Below are positions 16,633 to 24,487 of a DNA stretch of 26,636 nt, in pieces. This stretch comes from CAZWRV01 sp964636325 (GTDB lineage: Bacteria; Verrucomicrobiota; Lentisphaeria; Victivallales; GWF2-50-93). Where the stretch lies: assembly GCA_964636325.1 (NCBI GenBank), contig CAZWRV010000090.1, forward strand, positions 1 to 26,636. Direction: 5' to 3'. The notes beneath the pieces were generated by a model that saw nothing but the letters and a program-made list of their open reading frames with translations, was not told the DNA's origin and made no database searches. Both the position numbers and the translations under genes were made by a program. Numbering within the stretch: position 1 is the stretch's first letter; the number at the start of each line of letters is the position of its first letter.

Positions 16633-17181
16633 CTACTCTTCAGACGGCGCTTTCAGCGCCGGCGACGTATCGCCCTCGGTCGGGGCGTTCAACTTCTCGA
16701 CATCGATTGAAATTACCCCTCCCGGGCTGCAGCGCACTGTCACCACCGTTCCGATTCCCCTCTCCCTGCTCCATTCCTGGGAGGGGTTGAAATCCCTGAC
16801 CGCCGGCTCCGCCCCCTCGTTTACCAACGCGTCGTCCGGACTTGCGAACACCTTGCGCGGAAAGCATTGGTAGACCGACCGGAAGTACACCAGCGGAATT
16901 ATCCTCGACGCTACATCCTCGTTCTGTTCGAAGCCGCGGAACAGCAGGAGGACATTGCCGTCGGGCGCGGTCTTGCTCAGGAACTTGTCGATCATCAGCG
17001 GATGTTCGATCCTGGACTTATCACCTTTGAAGACGGCCTGCGAGACCGTTTCCGAAAGCGAACCCTTCGCGAACAGGAAGACCACGTTCGCCGCGACTGC
17101 GGCGGAGAGGATTATCAAGGCCCTGCGCAGCCTGGCCTCGTCCGTCCGCGCATCACAGCTGCCTTTGCCGCCCGCCGTCAT
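16633..17181 (-). CDS. Small membrane-anchored hypothetical protein, GT-C partner
   Basis: This encodes 182 aa of unknown function. A short charged N-terminus is followed by one membrane helix (ALIILSAAVAANVVFLFA, about residues 20-38). The rest is a periplasmic domain with strands such as NVLLLFRGFEQNEDVASRIIPLVYF and ERGIGTVVTVRCSPGGVISIDVEKL. I start at ATG 17181 because CAAGGA lies seven bases upstream; a TTG at 17214 would add 11 residues. The stop is 14 bases before the GT-C-like gene, suggesting a two-gene unit in which this protein may supply a periplasmic accessory domain. I recognise no family. Confidence 0.7.
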   Translation of the reverse strand: MTAGGKGSCDARTDEARLRRALIILSAAVAANVVFLFAKGSLSETVSQAVFKGDKSRIEHPLMIDKFLSKTAPDGNVLLLFRGFEQNEDVASRIIPLVYFRSVYQCFPRKVFASPDDALVNEGAEPAVRDFNPSQEWSRERGIGTVVTVRCSPGGVISIDVEKLNAPTEGDTSPALKAPSEE

Positions 17182-17267
17182 GGTGTTTCCTTGCCGCAAA
17201 TGATTTTCCCGCAAAGCTGCGGATTCTCAATATTGTTCCGGACAATTTTACCGATGTCCTGCACCGG

Positions 17268-17331
17268 GCGCCAAGGGATGCGGAAGATGAACTGCGAATT
17301 GCATGTCCTCCTCAGTCTCCGCGCCTTGGCG
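17268..17331. repeat. Inverted repeat downstream of mutS
   Basis: GCGCCAAGG (17268-17276) and CCTTGGCG (17324-17331) can pair across about 47 bases. The right side contains the words CTCCGCGCCTTGGCGGGAG, which I associate with common intergenic repeats of PVC-group genomes. It may act as the mutS 3'-end structure, but there is no T-tract. Confidence 0.35.
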
Positions 17332-17341
17332 GGAGGTATTT

Positions 17342-19873
17342 TCAGTTCTTCTTCCCTTCCAGCCAGTCGAATAGCGTCGGCTGAAGGTCCTTTTTCGCGC
17401 CGGGCTTGGCGGTCTTGGTGCGCTTCGCCAGGACAGGCTGGCCGGCCTCGCCGATGGAGCTCGACTCTAGGTTGTCGAGGATTTCCTTCGCGCGTTCGAT
17501 GACCTCGCCCGGGAGGCCTGCGAGCTTCGCGACGTGTATGCCGTAGCTCTTGTCGGTTCCGCCGGGGACGATCTGCCTGAGGAAGATCACCTGGTCCCCG
17601 TATTCCTTGACGGCGACGTTGTAGTTCTTGACGCCCTTGCAGGTCAGGGCCAGTTCCGTCAGCTCGTGATAATGGGTGGCGAAGAGGGTGCGGGCTCGCT
17701 TGCCGGGGTGGCCGTGGAGGAACTCGGCGATGGCCCAGGCGATGCTGATCCCGTCGAAGGTGCTCGTGCCCCTGCCGATCTCGTCTAGTATGACGAGGCT
17801 CTTGCTTGTGGCGTTGTTCAATATGTTCGCCGTCTCCAGCATCTCGACCATGAATGTGCTCTGGCCGCGGGAGATGTCGTCCACGGCGCCTACGCGCGTG
17901 AATATCCTGTCCACGAGCCCGATGGTCGCGCTCTCCGCAGGTATGAAGGAGCCGACGTGGGCCAGGAGGGTCAGCAGCGCGACCTGCCTGATGTATGTGG
18001 ACTTGCCGGCCATGTTCGGGCCGGTGATGATCATGATGATGTTCTCGTCGCCGTCGAGGCATGTGTCGTTGGGTACGAAGCGCTCCTGGCTCATAATCGC
18101 GTCGAGGACGGGATGGCGGCCGGCCTTTATGAGAAGGGTTTCGTCCTCGGTGATGGCGGGGCGTGCGTACTTGTATTTCCTGGCGCATTCGGCGAGGCTG
18201 GAGAGGGCGTCCAATGATGCCAGCGCGGCGGCCGTCGCGAGTATCGACGCCGTCCAGGCCTTGGCCTTCTCCCTGAGGTCCTGGAAGATCTGCAGCTCAA
18301 GGGCCTTCGCCTTGTCCTCGGCGCCGAGTATCTTGTTCTCCATGTCCTTGAGCTCGGGTGTCACGAAGCGTTCGGCGTTGACGAGCGTCTGCTTGCGGAT
18401 GTAGTCCTGCGGGACCTGGGATAGGTAGCTTTTGCTGATTTCGATATAGTAGCCGAAGACCTTGTTGAAGCGCACCTTGAGCGATTTTATCTTCGCGCGC
18501 TCCTGCTCCTTGGCCTGGAGTTCGGCGATCCACTGCTTGCCTTCGACGGAGGCCCGGCGGAGCGTGTCGAGCTCGGAGCTGAAGCCGTGCCTGATTATGC
18601 CGCCCTCGGATATCCCCGCGGGAGGTTCGTCGACTATGGTCTTGTCGATCTCGTCCGCGAGCTCGGCGTGCTCCTTGAGCGAGCTGCGGATTTCGCAGAT
18701 CAGGGGCGTTTCGAAGTCTGCGAGGAGGGCCTTGATGCCGGGTATGATCTTGAGGCTTTGGGAGAGGTTGAGCATGTCCCTGGCGTTCGCGCTGCCGACG
18801 TTGATCCTGGCGGTGATGCGCTCCATGTCACGGACTATCGAAAGCATTTCCGCGAGTTCCGCAAGCGCGAGCGGGTCGTCCTTGAGCGCTTCGACCGCGT
18901 CGAGCCGCGCGTTTATCGCATCTTTGTTGCGCAGCGGATGCAGAATCCAGTCGCGGAGACGGCGGCCGCCCATCGGAGTTGAAGTGTGGTCGAGGACGTG
19001 CATCAGCGAACCTTCCTTGCGCCCGCCGGGCATCGGCTCGACAAGCTCCAGGTTGCGCTGGGATATGTGGTCCAGCATCACGAAGTCGCTGTTCCGGTAC
19101 ACCGACAGCGACTTCACATGCGTCGCCGGCTGCTTGAGGTTCTCGCTGGCGTAGTGGAGGATCGCGCCTGCCGCGGCGATCCCGGCGGTCATGCCGCCGC
19201 AACCGAAGCCGTCCAGCGAGATCACGCCGAAATGCCTCTTCAGAAATTCCTCGGCGTTCTCGAAGCCGAATATCCAGTCGTCCTTGGCGGTCCAGAGTAT
19301 CTGTTTCGCGGTTCTCGGGAAATTCTTCCCTTCGTTCCACTCGTTGTATTTGGTTTCCGGGATGATGCATTCCGGGGCGCCGATCCGGCACAGTTCCGCC
19401 TGCAGCTCCTCGGCTCCGCTCAGCTCGGTGGCCTTGAGCTCGCCCGTGCTGATGTCCAGCGAGGCCAGCCCGTATACATCCTTGCCGCAGGCCAGCGCCG
19501 CAAGATAGTTGTTCTGCCGGGGCGAAAGCGCGGCCGAGTCCATCACGGTTCCGGGCGTGATGATGCGCGTGACCTGCCTCTTGACGATCCCCTTCGCGAA
19601 GCGCGGATCCTCCATCTGCTCGGCGATCGCGACCTTCACCCCGGACTCGACGAGCCTCGGCAGGTAGCTGTCCAGCGCATGGTATGGCACGCCGCACATC
19701 GGAACTCCAGCCCGCTTGGTAAGGGCGACGTCCAGCAGCGGCGCCGCCTTCTTCGCGTCCTCGAAGAAGACCTCGTAGAAGTCGCCCATGCGGAACAGCA
19801 GGATGCAGTCCGGCGGAATCTCCGCCTTCGACTGCAGATACTGCTTCATCATCGGTGTAATGCCGTCGTCCAT
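17342..19873 (-). CDS. mutS: DNA mismatch repair protein MutS
   Basis: MutS recognises mismatches and small loops and recruits MutL. The 843-aa length is normal for MutS1. The N-terminal domain carries the mismatch-binding FYE motif (32-34, in FRMGDFYEVFFEDA). The connector, lever and clamp domains follow. The ATPase shows Walker A GPNMAGKSTYIRQ, STFMVEMLETANIL, Walker B LVILDEIGRGTSTFDG and the TLFATHYHEL switch region. The last 13 residues begin QPTLF (from 831), a good sliding-clamp-binding motif. I start at MDDGITPMMKQY (19873), which matches the family N-terminus; 15 upstream in-frame residues are hydrophobic and overlap a repeat. There is no strong ribosome site. It lies in the same direction as mutL but with five genes between them. 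Confidence 0.97.
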   Translation of the reverse strand: MDDGITPMMKQYLQSKAEIPPDCILLFRMGDFYEVFFEDAKKAAPLLDVALTKRAGVPMCGVPYHALDSYLPRLVESGVKVAIAEQMEDPRFAKGIVKRQVTRIITPGTVMDSAALSPRQNNYLAALACGKDVYGLASLDISTGELKATELSGAEELQAELCRIGAPECIIPETKYNEWNEGKNFPRTAKQILWTAKDDWIFGFENAEEFLKRHFGVISLDGFGCGGMTAGIAAAGAILHYASENLKQPATHVKSLSVYRNSDFVMLDHISQRNLELVEPMPGGRKEGSLMHVLDHTSTPMGGRRLRDWILHPLRNKDAINARLDAVEALKDDPLALAELAEMLSIVRDMERITARINVGSANARDMLNLSQSLKIIPGIKALLADFETPLICEIRSSLKEHAELADEIDKTIVDEPPAGISEGGIIRHGFSSELDTLRRASVEGKQWIAELQAKEQERAKIKSLKVRFNKVFGYYIEISKSYLSQVPQDYIRKQTLVNAERFVTPELKDMENKILGAEDKAKALELQIFQDLREKAKAWTASILATAAALASLDALSSLAECARKYKYARPAITEDETLLIKAGRHPVLDAIMSQERFVPNDTCLDGDENIIMIITGPNMAGKSTYIRQVALLTLLAHVGSFIPAESATIGLVDRIFTRVGAVDDISRGQSTFMVEMLETANILNNATSKSLVILDEIGRGTSTFDGISIAWAIAEFLHGHPGKRARTLFATHYHELTELALTCKGVKNYNVAVKEYGDQVIFLRQIVPGGTDKSYGIHVAKLAGLPGEVIERAKEILDNLESSSIGEAGQPVLAKRTKTAKPGAKKDLQPTLFDWLEGKKN

Positions 19874-19930
19874 GGAAACCACAGATAAAAATAAAAAGAA
19901 TAGCCACAAAAGGCACAAAAAAACAGGAGG
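19874..19930. repeat. A-rich degenerate repeat at the mutS 5' side
   Basis: ACCACAGATAAAAATAAAAA, then GCCACAAAAGGCACAAAAA, occupy the mutS leader. These words resemble the ACCACAGATAAACACAGAT / GCCACAAAAAGGCAC repeats I know from many PVC-group intergenic regions. This is recognition by memory, not by search. Confidence 0.4.
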
Positions 19931-19948
19931 CCTTATGCCCGGTTTTGT

Positions 19949-19976
19949 ATTTTACGCTGGAAATGCTTTTAGGCAA
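19949..19976 (-). promoter_or_regulatory. Candidate mutS promoter
   Basis: On the minus strand TTGCCT (19971-19976), a 16-base spacer and TAAAAT (19949-19954, five of six matches) lie about 75-100 bases before the mutS ATG. Confidence 0.4.
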
Positions 19977-19980
19977 GGAG

Positions 19981-20052
19981 GGCCGCAGCATAACTTTGAT
20001 AATGCGGCCTGGCCGCACTATCTTAAAAAAACGACCGCAATCGACTGCGGCC
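19981..20052 (+). promoter_or_regulatory. Candidate promoter with palindromic TGCGGCC operator array
   Basis: TTGATA (19996-20001), a 17-base spacer and TATCTT (20019-20024) form a plausible promoter for the GalD/PrpF-like gene. The spacer is almost filled by a perfect 7-1-7 palindrome, TGCGGCC-T-GGCCGCA (20003-20017). The same half-site occurs again at 19981-19987 (GGCCGCA) and 20046-20052 (TGCGGCC). This would suit a dimeric repressor, but the binding protein is unknown. Confidence 0.45.
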
Positions 20053-20169
20053 GTTCGCGGACGACTGCAATCGGCTTTCAAAAATCATGACACCAGAAAA
20101 AATACAGCTCTTCCCGGCAGGGCCGGTTCTCCTGCGGAACGGAAAGTCCACGGCTATACGGAGCATCAT

Positions 20170-21239
20170 ATGGAGCTGAAGACAGGTATTCCTTACCACG
20201 TTATGCGCGGGGGCACTTCCAAGGCGCTCTTCTTCATGAAGGAGGATCTGCCGGAGGAGGCAGCGGCCCGCGACAAGATTCTGCTTTCCATCCTGGGACT
20301 GCCGGAACTCAGGGAGAGCTGCGGGATGGGCTTGGACTCCCTTAGCAGCAAGATCGCCATTATCAGCCCTTCCGGCCGAGAGGACGCGGACGTTGATTAC
20401 TTCTTCGTTCAGGGCGACCTCAAGGCGCGCACCATGGATACGAGCGTGAGCTGCGGGAACATCCTTTCGGCGGTCGGGCCCTACGCAGTGGAAACCGGGC
20501 TTGTCAAGGCCGCGGATCCGGAGACTAAAGTCCGCGTGCTGAGCGTGAACACCGGGGTCGTCTCCGAGATAATCGTGCAGACGCCGCATGGTAAAGTCCG
20601 CTACGACGGCGGCACGCACATAGACGGGGTGGAAGGGGCTGCCGCGCCCGTGCTGATAAACTTCCTCGACACCGAAGGCTCGACGACCGGCAAGATCCTG
20701 CGACAGGCCGTGCCAGCGACATTGTGGAAGGAATTGAAGTCTCATGCGTTGACGCCGCGATGCCGGTCGTGATCGCGCGCGCCTCGGATTTCGGGAAAGG
20801 CGGGCATGAGACGCCCGCCGAACTGAACGCTGACACGGCGATGCTGGCGAAGCTGGAGTCGGTCCGCCGCGCGGCCGGACGGCTCATGGGGCTTGGCGAC
20901 GTCTCCAAGCTTGTGATGCCGAAGTTCGCCCTGGTGTCGCCCCCGTCCGGACTGCACGGGATATGCTCCCGGTATTTCACTCCGAAAACCGCGCACACCA
21001 GCCATGCGGTGACGGGCGCCTTATGCATAGCCGCGGCCTGCAATATCCCCGGAACGGTGGCGTCGAAGATATTCAAGGCGCCGCCGGCCGACGGCAGAAC
21101 GGTCGTCGTCGAACATCCGGCCGGAGTGATAGAGGCCGAAATCGACATCCGCATCGGGGACGGCGGAATAAGAATCCCCAGGGCGGCCTTCGTCCGCACC
21201 GCCGCGATGCTGTTCAAGGGCTTCCATAATGAACCTTGA
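20170..21239 (+). pseudogene. GalD/PrpF-family tautomerase gene with a one-base frameshift
   Basis: The family includes 4-oxalomesaconate tautomerase (GalD) and 2-methylaconitate isomerase (PrpF), cofactor-free enzymes with a diaminopimelate-epimerase-like fold. The first frame (20170-20772) has MRGGTSKALFFMKEDLP, DADVDYFFVQGDL, SCGNILSAVGPYAVETGLV, NTGVVSEIIVQTPHGKVRY and HIDGVEGAAAP. After about 20700 the match continues in the next frame to 21239 (ASDIVEGIEVSCVDAAMPVV, LGDVSKLVMPKFALVSPP, HAVTGALCIAAACNIPG). One extra C near 20700 would restore the conserved LPTG. The segments resemble GalD over the whole length, about 355 aa in total. GGAG six bases upstream supports the start. Everything else looks intact, so this is either a very recent mutation or a sequence error. 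It overlaps the transporter gene by 11 bases. Confidence 0.85.
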
Positions 21240-22827
21240 AATCCTAGGGCAAATAATTGCAGGGCTCGGAATCTTCTTCTTCGGGATCAAGCTGCTCTCG
21301 ACAAGCATGCAGCAGATGGCGGGCCCGAAGCTCCGGCGCATGATCACGAGGGCCATGTCGCGTCCGCTGATATCATGCCTGGCGGGGCTGGCCGGCGGAA
21401 TGCTTATGCAGAAGCCGTCCGGGGTCATCGCCGTCCTCGCGAGCATGCAGTCAGGCGGCCTCATCACGCTGCGCCAGGCCATGCCGATCGTCGCGTGGTG
21501 CAACATGGGGCTCTCGCTGCTCGCGTTCTTCGTGGTGATCCCGATCTACGCATTCATCTGCTACATCATCGGCATATGCGGACTCATGATGATGTTCTCT
21601 ACGAGGAAGAAGACCGTCCTGGCGCTCACCGCCGTCTTCGGGGCGGCCCTGCTCTTCTTCGGCCTCGAACAGATGAAGGAGGGCACGAACCTCCTCCGCC
21701 AGTTCGACTGGTTCAAGCACTGCCTTCAATACTCGAACAGCTCCACCATCGTCGCGCTGGCCGTCGGCATAGTCCTGGCCGCGGTCACACAGACCTTCGT
21801 CGGCATCGCCGTGATGGCGGTGTCCCTGGTCGGGGCCGGCGCGCTGGGGGAGCCGCAGGCGATGATGGTCATCTACGGCGCGAACATCGGGGTCGGATTC
21901 TTCAGGAGGCTGATTACGGCGTCCCTGACCGGAGAGGCCAAGCAGCTTTTCCTCTACCAGAACTTCTTCCGCTACGCAGGAACCGGCGCCTCGATCTTAC
22001 TGTTCTATGCGGCCCGGATCGACGGCGTCCCATTGATGCTGTATCTGGCGAAGCTCGTCACGGGCGACACCGGCACGCAGATGGCCGTCGTGTTCCTGCT
22101 CTGCAACCTGCCCGCGGTCATAGTGGCCGGCATATTCCAGGAGCGTTTCGCGCGCCTGATCGAACGGCTTTCCCCGCCCGCCCCCGAGGACGACCTGAAC
22201 AAGCTGAGGCATCTGGCGGCGGCCGACCGCACGGATCACAGGGACATGCTCGACAAGCTTGGCGCCGAGCTTTCCGAGAGGGCCCGGAAGCTGGCCGACT
22301 ACTGCGAGGCTGCCCGCGACGGCGGCAGGCCGAAAGTCTCCCCCGAACAGCTCCACGCCTCCATGGAGACCGCCATGAACGAGCTCTCCGCCTTCGAGAC
22401 CGAACTGGCCGGAAAGGAGCTCTCTCCGGAAGATTCACAGCGACTGAGCGCCCTCATGAACATCCAGACGCTCCTCAGGATGCTCGACGACACCATGTTC
22501 CAGATGACCTGCCTCGCCAGGGACAGGATAAACCGCGGCGGCGGCCCCTTCAAGGAGCCCGCGGGCAGCCTGGTCGAGGCGTCCGAGGTTCTCGTGATGA
22601 GCCTGGCTGAGGCGATGGCCTCCGGCGACCCCATGGACATAGAGATGCTCGACAAGATATCCGCGGACAAGAGAAGCGTCATGAAGGAGTTCAAGAGGAA
22701 ATACCTCGACCTGCCCGAGGGCGCGGCCGCCGCCGAAAAGTCCGTCATCCTCGACCTCTCGAACCACTACGAGCACAGCGTCTGGATCATCAACCGCCTA
22801 ACAAGCCTCATAGAGAAGAGGAGATGA
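21229..22827 (+). CDS. Divergent Na/Pi-cotransporter-family protein with PhoU-like tail
   Basis: This encodes 532 aa. The N-terminal ~315 residues are a duplicated membrane domain of the Na/Pi-cotransporter II (NptA/YjbB) family: GLGIFFFGIKLLSTSMQQMAG opens it just as in relatives, and both inverted halves are present. The C-terminal ~200 residues are soluble helices, PhoU-like (HLAAADRTDHRDMLDKLG, MNELSAFETELAG, MLDKISADKRSVMKEFKRKYL). The substrate-binding QSSSA motifs of the family are replaced by QKPSG (61-65) and QTFVG (188-192), and the GANIGTT motifs by WCNMGLS and YGANIGVGFFR. Phosphate transport is therefore doubtful and the substrate unknown. Its ATG lies inside the end of the tautomerase gene, with AAGG ten bases upstream, so the two are probably cotranscribed and perhaps functionally linked. 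Confidence 0.85.
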   Translation: MNLEILGQIIAGLGIFFFGIKLLSTSMQQMAGPKLRRMITRAMSRPLISCLAGLAGGMLMQKPSGVIAVLASMQSGGLITLRQAMPIVAWCNMGLSLLAFFVVIPIYAFICYIIGICGLMMMFSTRKKTVLALTAVFGAALLFFGLEQMKEGTNLLRQFDWFKHCLQYSNSSTIVALAVGIVLAAVTQTFVGIAVMAVSLVGAGALGEPQAMMVIYGANIGVGFFRRLITASLTGEAKQLFLYQNFFRYAGTGASILLFYAARIDGVPLMLYLAKLVTGDTGTQMAVVFLLCNLPAVIVAGIFQERFARLIERLSPPAPEDDLNKLRHLAAADRTDHRDMLDKLGAELSERARKLADYCEAARDGGRPKVSPEQLHASMETAMNELSAFETELAGKELSPEDSQRLSALMNIQTLLRMLDDTMFQMTCLARDRINRGGGPFKEPAGSLVEASEVLVMSLAEAMASGDPMDIEMLDKISADKRSVMKEFKRKYLDLPEGAAAAEKSVILDLSNHYEHSVWIINRLTSLIEKRR

Positions 22828-22934
22828 GCTGGTGGCGGCGTGCGAGGGTGGATACGGTGGCTATAATTACCGACCGTGGCCGATCGCAACCGGCCGCATG
22901 CGGCAATTAAATAAAGATGGAATTGTCTATGTAA

Positions 22935-22957
22935 AACGTCTCAAGAGGTGTTTTTTT
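22935..22957 (+). terminator. Candidate intrinsic terminator of the transporter gene
   Basis: CGTCTC and GAGGTG form a short stem (with G-T pairs), followed by seven T residues (22951-22957). It lies about 110 bases after the stop. Confidence 0.45.
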
Positions 22958-22961
22958 CGGG

Positions 22962-23038
22962 ATCGGGGTCGCTATCTGGATCGGAATCGTAAATTGAATT
23001 CAAACGACCCCGATTCCGATACCGATTCCGACCCCGAT
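22962..23038. repeat. Long symmetric hairpin built of CCGATN words
   Basis: ATCGGGGTCG (22962-22971) and ATCGGAATCG (22980-22989) pair perfectly with CGACCCCGAT (23029-23038) and CGATTCCGAT (23011-23020). The two 10-bp stems are separated on each side by eight bases, with a 21-base loop. The right arm is a run of six-base CCGATN/CCGACN units. It lies between convergent genes. Confidence 0.7.
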
Positions 23039-23063
23039 GACAATATTTTGGACACTGATGCAG

Positions 23064-23104
23064 GTGAATATTCAGTGAAAGGGCGTAGTTCACTGAATAT
23101 TTAC
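23064..23104. repeat. 16-bp inverted repeat at the 3' side of the UroD-family gene
   Basis: GTGAATATTCAGTGAA (23064-23079) pairs with TTCACTGAATATTTAC (23089-23104) at 15 of 16 positions, the exception being a G-T pair; the loop is nine bases. It ends 13 bases from the stop of the minus-strand gene. There is no T-tract. Confidence 0.65.
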
Positions 23105-23117
23105 GTTAACGGTGGAT

Positions 23118-24272
23118 TCAGCCTTCCACTCCCATGATCTCCTTGACCCTCTTGATATAGTAGACGAATGCGTCCCATGGGACGTCCGGTGGGACGAGAT
23201 GGTCGAGGTTGGGGATGTAGCGGCCGTGCTTGAGCATGCGGGCCGCCTTATCGATGTCGGCGTCAATCGCCTTCCTGCCCTGGACGAGGGAATATTTGTT
23301 AAGGCCGCCCATCATCGCCAGATCCGGATAGAGCTTCCTGTATTTCTCGACATCGCATCCCGCCTGCACCTCGAAGGGGAACATGAAGTTCATGCCGTTC
23401 GCCATCATGACAGGGATCAGCTCGTCGACGTTGCCGTCGCTGTCCACCGAGATGACCTCGACGCCGTGGGCCTTTGCGAAATCTCTGATTTTACGGTAGT
23501 TGGGCATCATGAACTCCTCTATCATCGCCGGCGATATAAGCGAGCCCTGCTTTCCGGACATGTCCTCCCAGATGTGAATGTGGTCGATGTGGATGTGCGG
23601 GGCAAGCTCCTCGAAGAGCGAGATCCACAGCTCGGTGAAGGTATCCATGATGTCGTGGACAAGTTCCGGCTCGGTGCAGAAGCTGACTAGCAGCTCCTCG
23701 GCGCCGAGGATGTCGCGCGCCGTCCCGAAGACTCCCCACGGGAACGAGCCGACCATCACGGCGAGTCCGTTTTCCTCGGAAGACTTCTTCGATGCCTTCG
23801 CGACCTCTTTGGCGGTGCAGGCTTCCCACTGGACTTTGTCGTTCCATGGAGACCAGGCGCAGCCCGGCTTGATGAACCGTCCAGGCGCGTCCGGCTTCAG
23901 GCGCTCCTCCTTGTATTGCTCCCACTCCTTCCAGTTGTGTACCGGGTAGTCGACGAAGTCCGGCATGGACGATCCGTCGCGGAGATTCTTCGCGACCACG
24001 CCGCGAGAATCGCGCGCCGTTATGGTGAATTCGTCCTCTGCAATGATCTCGCGGGGGAAGGGCGGCCAGGCACCCATGTTCATCGGAATCCCGTGGAACG
24101 CGTTCTCGTAGCCGAAATATTTGGCGATGTCGAGGTCCTGGATGCCCGACTCCTTCCTCCATCGGTCCATGGTCGGGCCCCAGGGCCAGTAGCCGATCCC
24201 CCAGCCGAAGGGCGGCCGGTCCACAGGTTCCCCGAGCAACGTCTTCATCGCGCGTTCGCCGGCGGTAGGCAT
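23118..24272 (-). CDS. Uroporphyrinogen-decarboxylase-family protein (not HemE)
   Basis: This 384-aa (beta/alpha)8 protein is of the UroD/MtaA superfamily. Relevant segments are GYWPWGPTMDRWRKESG near the N-terminus, AVMVGSFPWGVFGTARDILGAEELL, HIHIWEDMSGKQGSLISPAMIEEFMMPNYRKI, VISVDSDGNVDELIPVMMANGMNFMFPFEVQAGCDV, and the closing HGRYIPNLDHLVPPDVPWDAFVYYI. The Arg-rich RQAGRY motif of true HemE is absent, so heme synthesis is unlikely. Many relatives are corrinoid-dependent or uncharacterised methyltransferases, but the HxC zinc motif of MtaA is not obvious. Such genes are highly expanded in Lentisphaerota, often beside sugar-degradation genes. The fucosidase gene lies 215 bases upstream on the same strand. 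AAGG ten bases before ATG 24272 supports the start. Confidence 0.88.
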   Translation of the reverse strand: MPTAGERAMKTLLGEPVDRPPFGWGIGYWPWGPTMDRWRKESGIQDLDIAKYFGYENAFHGIPMNMGAWPPFPREIIAEDEFTITARDSRGVVAKNLRDGSSMPDFVDYPVHNWKEWEQYKEERLKPDAPGRFIKPGCAWSPWNDKVQWEACTAKEVAKASKKSSEENGLAVMVGSFPWGVFGTARDILGAEELLVSFCTEPELVHDIMDTFTELWISLFEELAPHIHIDHIHIWEDMSGKQGSLISPAMIEEFMMPNYRKIRDFAKAHGVEVISVDSDGNVDELIPVMMANGMNFMFPFEVQAGCDVEKYRKLYPDLAMMGGLNKYSLVQGRKAIDADIDKAARMLKHGRYIPNLDHLVPPDVPWDAFVYYIKRVKEIMGVEG

Positions 24273-24331
24273 GTGTCAAAAACCTTATGTTATGGGTGAT
24301 TTGATGATCGGATTGCTGGGTTCAGCCCGAG

Positions 24332-24468
24332 CAAATTCCAGATCACAAGCGCCAAATTCCAATTAAACCTCAAAACCCAGATTTCAAATTCTGAATTCTG
24401 GATATCGCCGCTTGAAATTTGCATATAAAATTTATTTGGAAATTGGTTTTTGGGGCTTGGAATTTATG
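24332..24468. repeat. AAATTCCAA-type imperfect inverted repeat
   Basis: The left arm (about 24332-24378) contains CAAATTCCA twice. The right arm (about 24430-24468) carries the complement words TTTGGAAATTGG and CTTGGAATTT. The arms pair imperfectly around an A/T-rich core. The word style matches dispersed intergenic repeats I recall from several uncultured phyla. No gene is visible in 24273-24487. Confidence 0.5.
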
Positions 24469-24487
24469 ACCCTGCCGCAACCAGTTC

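Noticed and set aside
17245..17304. Possible short leader peptide (MQFAVHLPHPLAPG...) after AGGAGG between mutS and the next gene
   Set aside because: Only about 18 codons, with the ribosome site too close to the ATG, and it lies in a repeat-like inverted element.
20141..20149. GGAAAGTCC, which resembles the conserved start of RNase P RNA
   Set aside because: The rest of the RNase P core is absent and a well-supported protein start follows at 20170.
22832..23137. Plus-strand frame containing a NDPDSDTDSDPDDN stretch
   Set aside because: The Asp/Ser run is just the translation of the CCGATN hairpin repeat. The frame has no ribosome site and overlaps structured DNA.
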